In this document: positions 12,287 to 23,397 of the stretch, piece after piece
Numbering within the stretch: position 1 is the first letter of the stretch
Layout of the letters: each line of letters begins with the position of its first letter
Source of the DNA: Blasia pusilla
Lineage: Eukaryota > Marchantiophyta > Marchantiopsida > Blasiales
Assembly: GCA_050084515.1 (NCBI GenBank)
Contig: CM114274.1
Coordinates: 22,630,001-22,694,000, forward strand
Direction: 5' to 3'
Length of the DNA: 64,000 nucleotides
Made by a program: the position numbers and the translations under genes
The notes under the pieces: model-generated
Told to the model about the DNA's origin: nothing
What the model saw: the letters and a program-made list of their open reading frames with translations, nothing else
Database searches by the model: none

Positions 12287-13411
12287 ATGTACTACAGGAT
12301 GTTCACTACTCCTTGCCTTGATCTTATGATATTTTTCACAATGGCAGCAATTTTGTCCGAGAGCATACACAACTTAGAGAGCCATTTCTTCGTGATAGAT
12401 ATGGAATTTCAGCAGACGCAATACTCACAATTGAGACATGAAATTTTCCTTTCTTGTTTCCCCATTTGAGAGGGTTTTTTACTCGTCAATGTTTATTCAA
12501 TGACTATTTGTGTAGCCGTACAAAGCAGTTATTTAGTGTGTTTACAACACTATACTAGTCATATATGCTTATAATGCACCAGCTTCGACAATCTATTGCC
12601 TTAGCTTCTTCTAGTCGTTCTTTTATTCTGAACAGAGAACTTGACCAGCTGAAAAAGAGGTTTCCCCACCTTCCTGACGAGTACCTTTATACACACCTAT
12701 CTAGGTATGATGTTAATGCGCACATCCCTCGTAGTCCATCTTGGCATCGACGACATTTAAAGGATCTTAAGGAAATGGTGAAAAAGTATGGTATGCCTGA
12801 CGTGTTTCTCACCCTCACTTCTAATGAAGTATCAGATTCCATGGGGCATGAAATTGACGACATAGAAGTCATTCTCTGTAGGCTTAACCCATCTTTCACA
12901 TGCAGAAATGCTCTTGCTAAATGTGCCTTGTTATTTCATACTCGGTTAAGGGCATTTTTACATAATTTGACACATCCATAACTACTTGAAAAGGTATGAG
13001 CTACAAGGTTGGGGGAGCCTTCATTGTCATATAGTACTTTGGGTTGACCGAAAAGATGTTGATCAAGCAATGTCTAAGATTTGTTCTTATATCCTTTCCA
13101 TCAATGATATTGGCACATGCTACACAACTCATGGAGATGCCCCTCATATACTTCATCATCTTGTTACAACCAAGCAACTTCATACTTGCAAACAAGGAGT
13201 GTGCATCATAAAAGCTACAAAAGATCATCCGCCATACTGTCGTATGGGATTCCCCACCAGCTCAAACTTTCAACAGAGCTTAGTATAGACCCACATACTA
13301 TGAAATGGCGATACTACAGACCAGGACATGAACATCGCAACGTGATTCCCTATCACCCTGAAATACTAGTACTTTGGGGAGCTTACATGAACTTAAAACG
13401 TGTGACTAATG
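12287..13411 (+). pseudogene. Helitron Rep nuclease, HUH half
   Basis: The Rep domain nicks DNA and starts rolling-circle transposition. A block typical of the family, RYGISADAI, lies in another frame near 12390. The longest piece (12565-12981) reads into GMPDVFLTLT, the entry to the Helitron-like N domain. After a frame change the HUH motif appears as GSLHCHIVLW, with its two His codons at 13022-13024 and 13028-13030. The frame then breaks again and passes through RPGHEHRNVIPYHP into WGAYMNLKRVT, where LINE B interrupts it at 13412. The two catalytic tyrosines are on the far side of that LINE. Confidence 0.8.
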
Positions 13412-13755
13412 GTAAATGGTAAATGGAAAATAGATCAAGCATGTGGGACCCAAAGGGTTAAAAGGCTGAAAAACACATTATAAGTCATTCATTCATTGAC
13501 CTAGAGAAAGATCCTAAAGACTTTCTCCTAGCTATTTCCTAGAGCACTTGAGCGATGAATAATGACATCCCTAATATAACAACCTAAATCATAAGGCACT
13601 AGTTGTAGTAAAGAATAGAAATTCTCCACATCTATTTTATGAGCTAGTCTAATCTTTTCGTACCTTGGACATGTAACAAACACATGCTCTTCATCCTCCA
13701 TATTTTCTCCGTCACATAACCTACAAATTTGTTCACTTCTATCAATATTAAACCA

Positions 13756-16728
13756 TCATCCTTCCTCAATTCCTAGCCTATGAGACCCAATTCTATGTCG
13801 TGTGATAATATGACGTAAGAACGTGAAGATCCCCACAAGTAGGTATCCTTCTTCAGAATATACAAGCATAGGATTAACATGAAGTTGATAAAATTCTATT
13901 TTTGTGCCTGGGCTGCTCCGAATAATGTTGAGAAATTTCTTCTGTAGATGCTCGCGAAGTGCCATGGGTTTCAAGTCCCAATCTCGTTCCTCCACATTCC
14001 ACTTTGAAGACCAAGTTACCACATCCGCAATCCATCCTATGGAACGTGTGGCTTCCAAAGCTTGATGAGGCAGGGGAGAAACATCAAGAGATCTCACCCT
14101 TGCGATATAAGTGATGGCCAAGTAAAGAGCTTGAGCCTCTAGAGGAAGACAACTTTTTTTCGCAAGAAGAATAGCATACGGAGTTTGGTTTCTTACACCC
14201 AATTCTTCTTGTAGAAAGATCTTTTGCACCTTCTCCACGCGCTCCCAACTTGTTTTCTTACAACTAGGGTCTCATATAAGACCACCGGCAATACTAAACT
14301 CCTAAATAAGAACTTCCTAAGACCCCAAGACACAAGATGAGCTCTTCTACACCGATTTAAAAAATGAATATAGAGCTTTGTAACCACCTTCTACTCTCTT
14401 TCGCGCGCAAAGTGCCCAACTATAATCATGAAAGAAATCAATGCCTAGATATTTGTAACTCTTCACTTGTTCTAATTGTAGACCTTTATAAAAGAACGAG
14501 AACTTGGATCTAGTACCCACTATAATGAGTTTAGACTTCTCCATATTAACCTCCATCTGATTCTGGGTACAGAACCTTGCCAAAGTGTCGAGGTGTTTTT
14601 GTAAACTGATGCCATCATGTGCTAGTAGTATGATCTCATTTGCATACAATAGAGCTTTGATGAAAAAGTTCCCAAGCTTGACACCTTCACTATCACATTC
14701 CTCCAACCACTTTTCGATATCATGTATGAAAAATCCAAATAGAGTAGGGGAGAAAGGGTAACCTTGAATGACTCTGATAGTACTCAAGATTTCTTGAGTT
14801 TGTGAATCTTTGGTCTTGGCCCGAGCAGAATGGTACAACATGGCCATGGTTTCTAGAAGATTTGGTGGTACTCCAATGGCTTGTAGCCTGTCCCATAAGA
14901 GCTTATGAGGTATAGTATCAAAAGCTTTCTTGAAATCGATGAAACTTCAAAACAAAACTTTGCCCTTAGATTTCTCCCATAAAACACGTCAGACCAAGAT
15001 ATGGTCAATGGTGTTGTATGTTGGGCGAAAACTTGCTTGGACCCGTGCTCTCTTTTGGAAAGACTTTGTCTATGCACTCAATTTTGACTCCACCAATTTC
15101 CCAAACAGCTTGGCAAAAACACTACCCACCTTGATAATGCGATAGTTTGTTACCAAATCCTTCCTTCATGATTTGTGAATAGGAAAAATCTCCCGTAGCG
15201 ACCAAGTAGAAGGAAAACCAGACATAGCAGCATCACCCAATACTTTGGTGAGGATCGGTCTGATAGAATCTCCTCCCCACTTGAAATGTTCAATACAAAG
15301 ACTATCCACATCCTCACATTTGCCATTTGCTAATCTTCTTAGTTGAGGCATCACCTCTGCTTTAGAGAATAAGCCTGGTATGCCTCCACAACGTGACATA
15401 GATGTAGCATGGGGAAAGAAGTAGAGCTTTTCAGCAAAAGATATCAAAGACTTCGAATCAAGAGTAGGGTTTGAAGACCGTACTACTAACCATTTCTAGA
15501 ATGATTTGGGGTTGTCATGGAGTTCCCTTGTTAAGGACTCTTGCTTCCGATGCAAGAAAGCTCCTTTCTTGGATTTCACCAAGTGTTTGTAAAGGCGCGT
15601 CATGATAAGTCGACTTTGGATATCCAAAGATTTGTCCATTGATCTTAACTTTGCTTGCTTGCATTCAGAGTCAAACCACCCATTACAAGGCAATCTCCTA
15701 GCACTTCTATCCCTGTGCCGAGAAAAGAACTCGGATGTAGTGTTCTTGAGCAATTTGGTTAGTTGCAAGCTTGCCGTCTCTAGATCAGATTATATGGATC
15801 AGAGCTCCATATAATGTGAGTCAAGAGTTCTTGTAAATCTAGCCTGTAAAGATCTTTTTTACGAGGATCTGAGTAAAACTTTGGAGAAGCTAAAACACAT
15901 CGACATGTAGAGAGAGGAATTGCCTTTGACACTGGAAGAATAAAAAAAAAGAGGGGCATGATCTGATTCAGGCTGAGGATCTAAAATATCAAATGTATGG
16001 ATATGAGAGCTATTTTTAGGCATGGAGAGAAGATAATCGATGGTGCTAGCACCGATAGAGGAGAAACATGTATTGGAGCGAGAGTTTGGAAAATAAGAGG
16101 TTCCATTAAGAACTTTCAAATTACAAGTGGCTCCGAAAGTTAAAAAATGCTCTATCAAAGGATTTGTAGAAAGATCTGAAGAGATTCTAGACCAAAAACC
16201 ATCCTTTGGTTCTTCGAGAAGACGAGCAGTCAAGGAATCACTGAATTAGGTTAATTGCGTAGTACGTGCGCGAGCATTGAAATCCCCAACTAGAAAGAGA
16301 TCTTTGCTTTGATATTTAAGAACATCCCCAATAAGTCAATGAAACGGTTGGCTCCGATTGCAAGTGCGCGTTGAGTACATAGGCATGGACAATGGTGCAA
16401 AATAACAAACTGCCAGATAACAATTAGATCCCCCAACCAAACCAAGACGTAGCCAATGATATTGGTTCCCCATATCTTGATCTTCTAGATGTATGAGAGG
16501 TAGAAATTGAGATGTAATGAAAGTAGCAATACCGCCATAACCCTTTCTTGTCTGTTGCCTTCTTTGGTTCCATGTCGATCCCACCAAATTAAACCCTTGC
16601 ATCTCCGCAATAGTATTGCTCTCATGTTCCCAAATCTCCACAATATTGATGATGTCCGTCATATCCCAACCTGGTAGAGCACACACATACTTTGTTGTTG
16701 AAAGGCCTCGTATATTCCACATAAACAC
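13756..16728 (-). pseudogene. LINE ORF2 (endonuclease-RT), copy B
   Basis: The endonuclease half (15859-16728, two frames) shows NIRG near the start and SDHAPLFF near its end. The RT half is in several frames. The motif B box reads QGYPFSPTLFG where the family has QGCPLSPTLFG (about 14760). The YADD catalytic box is changed to YANE near 14640, removing catalytic aspartate. The C-terminal region (13756-14238) is the same as in copies A, C and D. Its small CxxC...H...C finger follows in another frame near 13680-13740. Frameshifts near 14200-14350 and 15150-15500 separate the parts. Confidence 0.85.
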
Positions 16729-16866
16729 TCTCAGCTTCTTGGATTGCTAGGTTGATAACTCTCTTTTTCTCTAGGTAACAATTGCTCGACCATCGCATAT
16801 ATAAGCAAGAAAACCTACTTCTTGAGCCTCTTTGACCTTTGCAAGCTCCTTTCTCCTTACTTTGAC

Positions 16867-17505
16867 TTATAGAGGTGTAAGATCAGGATCCAACCATATC
16901 GTCCGTTCTTTGAGAATGGTCTTGGTAGCCATGGCAGTATCACGTTGAGTTTGATCAACAAACTTAACTAGAATAGCACAAGGATGTGTTCCCGTTTTCC
17001 CAATGTGGAAAGCATGAGCCAAATCCAGGATGTGAACATGAAGTGTATCGACCAAGAACTTGGTGACAACACTCTTCACCTCTTCGCTCTCTGTTTCGGG
17101 CAATCCCGGGATTCTCACATTCTTTCTACGTGCAAATTGGTTTTCCTTTCCTATCTCTTGCTCTTGAGAGAAAGAGATATGAGCAACCTTTGTAGCTTCA
17201 GCATAAGATTTCATTTTCACTTCTAAAGTTTCAACAACCTCATGCAATTCTGAACTATTGGGAGTAGCCGCTAATGATGATGCCTTCTCTTGAACATCCA
17301 CTATAGATTTGGAAAGATCCAACATCACACTAGAGCTATCTTTCAACACCTTCTTCAAAACCTCTTGGGTTGCCTTCAACTCTCGGATTTGAATATGTAC
17401 AAGGTTCAATTGAGAAGTTTGTACCTTTAATTCTTGTCAAAGCTCTTTCAATTCATGCAAGATCACTTGCACTAGATTCAAGATTTCATCTTGAGTAGTC
17501 ATCAT
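16867..17505 (-). pseudogene. LINE ORF1 protein, one nonsense codon
   Basis: ORF1 proteins of this kind bind LINE RNA and trimerise through a coiled coil. The frame starts at ATG 17505 (MMTTQDE) and is open to 16867 except for one TGA at 17437-17439. The duplicate ORF1 has CGA at that position, so it was probably an Arg codon. The first 100 residues are rich in heptad Leu/Val (coiled coil). The second half reads RKNVRIPGLPE, a block like the L1 ORF1p RNA-binding domain (Transposase_22 type), ending near IWLDPDLTPL. ORF2 begins about 140 bp downstream. Confidence 0.72.
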
Positions 17506-17574
17506 GTAGTCGATTTCAGTATATCCCAGATATTGCTTGACCTCCAATTAAGTAGAGAAGAATCTTCCATACCA

Positions 17575-17868
17575 CACAACTTCTACTCTAGGAGTTGGTT
17601 GTGCTTGAAATTCCAAAGCTTGGGCGCCTCCTCACACTCTTGATTTCCTCAAAATCTCAACTTATGAAATACTCCACGTGAAAGATATGGCCTCTGCAAG
17701 ATTTAGATCTGAAATCCTGAAATGTGGAAGAGTAGAAAATCAAATCTCTCACAACTTTGTCTCTGTAACTTGGTTGGCCTTGAAATTTGCAGGGCTAGGG
17801 CACCTCTATACACTCCACGTGTCCTTCAAATGTCAGATTTATGTGACACTCCACCTGAAATATGTGAC
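17575..17868 (-). repeat. LINE 5' monomers between the two ORF1 copies
   Basis: About one and a half copies of the 177-bp monomer lie here. The landmark GATATGGCCTC is at 17682, and the unit breaks off near 17866 directly into the 3' end of the partial ORF1. A few shared bases (GTGAC) sit at the junction. Confidence 0.75.
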
Positions 17869-18308
17869 ACAACATTCTTCACCTCTTCGCTCTCTGTTCC
17901 TGGCAAACCTGAGATTCTCATATTCTTTCTACGGGAAAATTGGTTTTCCTTTTCTATTTCTTGCTCTTGACATAAAGAGATATGAGCAACCTTTGTAGCT
18001 TCAACATAAGATTTCATTTTCACTTCTAAAGTTTCAACAACCTCATGCAATCCTGAACTATTGGGAGTAGTCGCTAATGATGATGCCTTCTCTTGAACAT
18101 CCGCTACAGATTTGGAAAGATTCAACATCACACTAGAGTTATCTTTCAACACTTTCTTCAAAACCTCTTGCGTTGCCTTCAACTCTCGGATTTGAATATG
18201 TGCAAGGTTCAATTGAGAAGTTTATACCTTGAATTCTTGTCGAAGCTCTTTCAATTCATGCAAGATCACTTGTATTAGATTCAAGATTTCGTCTTGAGTA
18301 GTCATCAT
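17866..18308 (-). pseudogene. Second, 3'-truncated copy of LINE ORF1
   Basis: It starts with the same MMTTQDE as the full ORF1 (ATG at 18308), has a stop near 18220, and then matches it through the coiled coil to the RNA-binding block (RRKNMRISGLPG) before ending abruptly in monomer sequence at about 17866. It lies upstream of the full ORF1, so the LINE carries a duplicated 5' end. Recombination between monomers of two elements, or template switching during reverse transcription, could produce this. It could not encode a complete ORF1 protein. Confidence 0.75.
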
Positions 18309-18367
18309 GTCGTCGACTTCACTACATCTACTACATATCATTACAGATATTGCACAATCTCCAACAC

Positions 18368-19087
18368 CACACAACTTCTGCTCTAAACGTTGGTTGTACT
18401 TGAAATTTGCAAGACTAGGGCACCTCTTGACACTCCACATTTCCTCAAAATTTCATTTTCATGTGACACTCCACCTGAAAGATATGGCCTCTGCAAGATT
18501 CAGATCTGAAGTCCTCAAATCTATAAGAGCAGAAACTCAAATCTCTCACAACTTCATCTCTATACTTCAATTGTGCTTGAAATTTGCAGGGCTAAGGCGG
18601 CTCTTTACATTACACGTTTTCTCAAAATTTCAGCTTTATATGACACTCCACTTCAAAGATATGGCCTCCGCAAGATTTAGATCTGAAATCTTCAAACGTG
18701 GAAGAGGAGAAGTTCAAATCTCTCACAACTTCGTCTCTAAATTTTGATTAGCCTTGAAATTTTTAGGGCTAGGGCTAATCTGAACATTCCTTGTCTCTTC
18801 AAAATATCAGCTTCATGTAACACTCCATATGAAAGCTATGGTCTCCGCAAGATTCAGATCTGAAATCTTAAAATGTGGAAGAGCAAAAATTAAAATCTCG
18901 CACAACTTCGTCGTTGTAACTCAATTGGCCTTGAAATTTTCAGGACTAAGGAGCCTCCTTACATTCCACGTCTCCTCAAATCATCAGCTTCATGTAACAC
19001 TCCACTTGAAAGATATGGCCTCCACAAGATTCAGATATGAAATCTTCAGATGTGGAAGAGCAGAAACTTAAATCTCTCATATATGAT
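18368..19087 (-). repeat. Tandem 177-bp monomers at the LINE 5' end
   Basis: The landmark GATATGGCCTC or a close variant recurs at 18481, 18658, 18835 and 19012, exactly 177 bp apart each time, with partial units at both ends. Every unit carries the same order of blocks (CAAGATTCAGATCTGAAATC, then CAAATCTCTCACAACTTCGTC, then CTTGAAATTTGCAGG). Their position just upstream of ORF1 suggests promoter monomers, as known for some rodent L1 elements. This role is inferred from position only. Confidence 0.85.
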
Positions 19088-19746
19088 CTGTATAGTGGTC
19101 CTTCTATTTGTTGAAATATGCATTGAAATCTGAACCGCATGGATCTTTGAATATAAATACAGAGTGTGCAAGGTGTCTAGGACTTGAAAATTTAGATGAA
19201 ATAAAATTGCGTCTCATATCTGGTCTAGTATTGAATCGCCATGTCTCATCAACAGAGGCAACCTTGACAGCTTTGAGAATTCCCATCATCTACATATCCC
19301 AGGGTATCCAATATATTGACTCTAGTCCTCCACATAGAAGAACCATCATGTATAAAAATGCCACTATGCTTTGCATACATCCAACAATCTTATACTGGCA
19401 TAATCCTGAATGTATGTCCAATCTGACGTTCTTTCAGTTTTGGAGTTCTCATGAAATCCTTGCAATAGGTACAAGAAGCTCAGAGAAATTTTTCGCACAT
19501 GACTCCATTGGAAACTATGTATATAGAACAGACAGACTTTTCCGATTCACGGAATATCACCCATTGCATCAGTCGAACAAACTCTTCTACAACGTACTCC
19601 TCACCCACATTACATTAAGGTCGGAAGGTGAGATTCTCTTCGTAGAATCTCTTGATTGGACATATTTACAGGAGTGCATTTGTCGAGGTATTTTTTGTGG
19701 TCCTTCATCCATAGTCGAGGAAATTAAAAAAACATGTTGTATCTAA
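19088..19746 (+). pseudogene. Helitron Rep nuclease, tyrosine half
   Basis: Directly after LINE B the Helitron frame resumes with WSFYLLKYALKSEPHG. The YxxxY pair (Tyr codons 19105-19107 and 19117-19119) is the double-tyrosine active site that cuts and rejoins DNA in Y2 Rep proteins. The frame stays open for about 210 codons to 19746 and includes PIIYISQGIQYIDSSPP and a conserved FFQFWSSHEI-like block. A frame change follows before the helicase. With the HUH half left of the LINE, all Rep catalytic residues are present but separated. Confidence 0.8.
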
Positions 19747-19789
19747 TCTATGGAGTGAAGTTCATGCAAGTGAAATTGTAACGAAAGTA

Positions 19790-21112
19790 ATGGACTCTAT
19801 TGAACCACAATTAGTGTTTGATGTAGACTCCAATATATTTTGTATTAGTGAACCACATAGCAATGACACCAGTAATATACCCCAACCACATGACAGCATG
19901 GGCTTATCTTTCAATCTGTTGAACTCTGAACAACTAGAACTTTATGAGACTATCAATAGACTCTCAGTTGGTCAGGTAATGATAACTAGTCCACCAGCAT
20001 TTGGCAAAACATTCTTTATCCATTTCATGCAAAAACATTGGCTTGCTAATTCTATGGCAACCATGTTGACTCCAACGACTAGCATTGTTGCTGCAAGGCT
20101 ACATGAGCAAGCTACAACAGTGCACTCTGTCTTTGCCATCCCTATGAAAGGAGATCTATCTTCAATGCACACTGCAAGTGATCAGTACATTCGCCTTAGG
20201 GATACTAAAGTAATAGTCATAGATGAATGTTCAATGCTCACCCCTTGATTATTGCAGATAATTGCTATGAGGTTACATTAGGTTTGCCTATCATCCAATC
20301 TCAGTTCCTTTTCAACAAAACTTGTTATACTTTTAGGTGACCTTTGTCAACTACCTCCCGTTTGTCGGCATAATTTTGTTCCAATGTGCCTATTGTGCCA
20401 CATATCTTCATCCTCATTTTTCAACTCACTGCACAAATATGAACTTTTTGCTCCTATGAGACATGGTAGTGATACTGAACTATTGACATTCTTGTCGCAA
20501 ATCAGGATGAGACTTCCAATGCAACAGGAAATTACAACCTGTCTTGGTGAGTGCTTTGTTGACAAGGATGTTGGTATAGATTTTATCGAGAAAGACACTC
20601 AGATAATTTGTTCTCATAGATCTGACCTCCAATTATTTAATGTTGTGTCGTTGCAAAGGTTGTATGGCTGTGCCTCTATTATTCCCGTTCATGTTTCTAC
20701 AAATGCATCTACTGACTCTCACTTTCATCATTGGATATCAAATTCATCCTTCCACTAGATGCAATTCATTGCAATTGGTTGCAAGGTGTTGCTCACATCT
20801 AATATTGACATAAAAAATCAGGCAATGAATGGTGCCTCGGCGACAGTACTAGAATGCAGCTATAGATCACAAGAATTTTTTACTATAACAATAATGTTGC
20901 ACTCAAACAACAGAGTCATAAAGATAAGTAGGGCAAACTTTGCTACTCTTCGGCACGGTCCTGACCAGAAGTACCATAAAAAACTATTTCCACTTGTACT
21001 TGGGTATTTTATCACTGGCCACAAGAGCCAAGGCCTCACAATGGTTGGTAGGAGTCTATTAGTGATCAAGGAAACTTTTGCTCTAGGTCTTGTTTATGTT
21101 ATGCTATCATGA
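19790..21112 (+). pseudogene. Helitron Pif1-type helicase domain
   Basis: A Pif1-family 5'-3' helicase unwinds the displaced strand during transposition. One frame runs the whole way with only a few in-frame stops (20246, a TAG near 20279, and one near 20757). The motifs in order are: a phosphate loop reading SPPAFGKT (19988-20011) where GxAGTGKS is usual; Walker B VIDECSML near 20215; GDLCQLPPV at 20336; IGCKVLL...NGASATV near 20765-20850; and motif VI GHKSQGLT with YVMLS at the very end. The expected Arg after the last Ser is where LINE C begins. The odd phosphate loop may be drift or a clade feature. Confidence 0.85.
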
Positions 21113-22563
21113 GTAAATGGTAAATGGTAAATAGATCAAGCGTATGGAACCCAAAGGGTCAAAAGACTGAAAAACTCATTACAAGTCATTCACTGATCCG
21201 GAAAAAGATCCTAAAGACCTTCTCCTAGCTACTACCTAGAGCACTTGAGCGATGAATAATGACATCCCTAATATAACAACCTAGATCATAAGGCACTAGT
21301 TGTAGTAAAGAATAGAAATTCTCCACATCTATTTTATGAGCTAGTCTAATCTCTTCATAACTTGGACATGTAACAAACACATGCTCTTCATCCTTAATAT
21401 TTTTTCCGTCACATAACCTACAAATCCGTTCACTTCTATCAATATTAAACCGTCATCCTTCCTCAATTCCTAGCCTATGAGACCCAATTCTATGTCGTGT
21501 GATAATATGACGTAAGAACGTGGAGATCCCCACAAGTAGGTATCCTTCTTCAGAATATACAAGCATAGGATTAACATGAAGTTGATAAAATTCCATTTTT
21601 GTGCCTGGGCTGCTCCGAATAATGATGAGAAATTTCTTCTGTAGATGCTCGCGAAGTGCCATGGGTTTCAAGTCCCAATCGCGTTCTACCACATTCCACT
21701 TTGAAGACCAAGTCACCACATCCATAATCCGCCCTATGGAACGTATGGCTCGCAAAGCTTGATGAGGGAGGCGAGAAACATCGAGAGATCTCACCCTTGC
21801 GATATAAGTGATGGCCAAGTAACGAGCTTCAGCCTCTAGAGGAAGACAACTTGTTTCCACAAGAAGAATAGCATACGGAGTTTGGTTTCTTACACTCAAT
21901 TCTTCTTGTAGAAAGATCTTTTGCACCTTCTCCACGCGCTCTCAACCTGTCTTCTTACAACTATGGCCCCAACATGTCTTCTTACAAGTTGGGTCCCATA
22001 TAAGACCACCGGCAACACTAAGCTCCTAAATAAGAATTTTCTAAGACCCCATGACATAAGATGAGCTCTTCTACACCGATTTAAAAATGAATATAGAGCT
22101 TTGTAACCACCTTCTACTTTCTTTTGCACGCAAAGTGTCCAACTATAATCATGAGAGAAATCAATGTCTAGATATTTGTAACTCTTCACTTGTTCTAATT
22201 GTAGACCTTTGTAAAAGAACGAGAACCTGGATCTAGTACCCACTATAATGAGTTTAGACTTCTCCATATTAACCTCCCTCTGATTCTGGGTACAAGACCT
22301 TGCCAAAGTTTCGAGGTATTTTTGTAAATTAATGCCATCACGTGCTAGTAATATGATATCATCTTCATACAATAGAGCTTTGATGACAAAGTCTCCAAGC
22401 TTGACACGACACCTTCACTATCACATTCCTCCAACCACTTTTCAATATCATCTATGAAAACTCCAAATAAAGTAGGGGAGAGAGGGCAACCTTGAATGAG
22501 TCCGATGGTACTCAAGATCTCTTGAGTTTGTGAACCTTTCATCTTGGCCCGAACGGAATGGTA
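21113..22563 (-). mobile_element. LINE copy C, 5'-truncated
   Basis: This is a minus-strand LINE of the same family as A and B. It keeps the heptamer tail at 21113 and the C-terminal half of ORF2 up to the motif B region (QGCPLSPTLFGVFID near 22460-22500). The catalytic box reads MYEDD where YADD is expected. The C-terminal frame (21453-21935) matches copy B. The copy may continue past 22563: a TGGCCATGGTT string at about 22671 matches the next LINE block, which would imply a 107-bp insert. Confidence 0.85.
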
Positions 22564-23397
22564 TTAAAAAAAAAGACCAATTACTCATTATTGGAAATCT
22601 AGTGCCTGCAGATTTTAGTGTTTTTGGCCAGGGAATGTACTGGTGTTTTTCCACAAAATCTGTCACTAACTGGCCATGGTTATAGCTAACATGTCAACTT
22701 GCGAAGAATCAACAAAAATTCGGGCAAGGAGGGTTGCTAATGCACATGCAAGAGCAACACACTTAAGTCCAACTATTGCTCCATTTCTTGTTGTATAACC
22801 ATCCACTATCTTGCTCAGCGACAATACTTCAGATGATTACACTCATACTTCGACATCTCAACAACAATCAGCATACAATATCAAAATCCAAAATCATCGC
22901 AAGATCCAAGTTTTTGCAAACTACCACAACTCACACCCTTATTGGTCACTTGAGAATTGCGCAGTATACAATTGCAATTCCCCCACCAAACACTTCACAC
23001 AACCAATTTTGTACCAACTTTATCAACTATCTCTACTACCACATTAGGTCCTCATACTGATAATGTTTTTATCAGGTACCAAAGTCGTATGTGGACTTTG
23101 CCCAGATGATATTGGATGATATGGCTGAACTTTCCGAAGAGACTAATATTAAGGTGGTCCCACCAACTGATGCCCAGCTGAAATATGCTAACAGTTTAGG
23201 GCTAGATGAGTCTCACTAGGGAGGCGATGTTTCCAGTCGAGAGATGAGTCGAATGATTGATCAAAGGAAAGTCTGAGCGGCAATATTTCATGAGTTAAAA
23301 ACCCAGCCACCTACAATAGGTATGCAAACTTCATAATTTCTACACTTCATGAAATATGAATTTATACAACACTTCACATTCACATGTATGCCTGACA
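22564..23397. other. Interval with one exon-like segment
   Basis: The first part is low-complexity and has no recognisable protein. At 23077-23319 a segment flanked by a good acceptor (TTTTTATCAG) and a good donor (GTATGC) can be read as VPKSYVDFAQMIL...PPTDAQLKYANSLGLD...SSREMSRMID, with two stops. The TxxQxxYAxxLGL...S..EMS..ID pattern looks like a real helical domain, but I do not recognise the family. It may be a captured gene fragment or an exon of a host gene split by the gypsy element. Confidence 0.45.

Larger units (their letters stand above)
13412..19087 (-). mobile_element. LINE copy B, longest copy, with tandem 5' monomers
   Basis: This is the longest member of the window's LINE family and the only one that keeps ORF1 and a 5' region. 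In its own direction, from 19087 down, it has about four tandem 177-bp monomers, a leader, a partial extra ORF1, another 1-2 monomers, a second leader, a full-length ORF1, ORF2 (endonuclease and RT), and the heptamer tail at about 13412. It interrupts the Helitron Rep between the HUH motif and the tyrosine pair. I see no clear target-site duplication. ORF2 carries several frameshifts, so the copy is inactive. Confidence 0.85.
11440..21112 (+). mobile_element. Helitron (Y2 Rep-helicase type), split by LINE B
   Basis: This is a rolling-circle DNA transposon on the plus strand. Its large Rep-helicase protein is readable in broken frames from about 11.44 to 13.41 kb and from 19.09 to 21.11 kb. 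The two parts join in order once the 5.68-kb LINE B is removed: the HUH nuclease motif lies left of the insertion and the YxxxY tyrosine pair lies right of it. A second LINE (copy C) begins immediately after the last helicase motif. I could not identify the 5' TC end, or a convincing 3' hairpin-CTRR end for this element. Confidence 0.85.
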
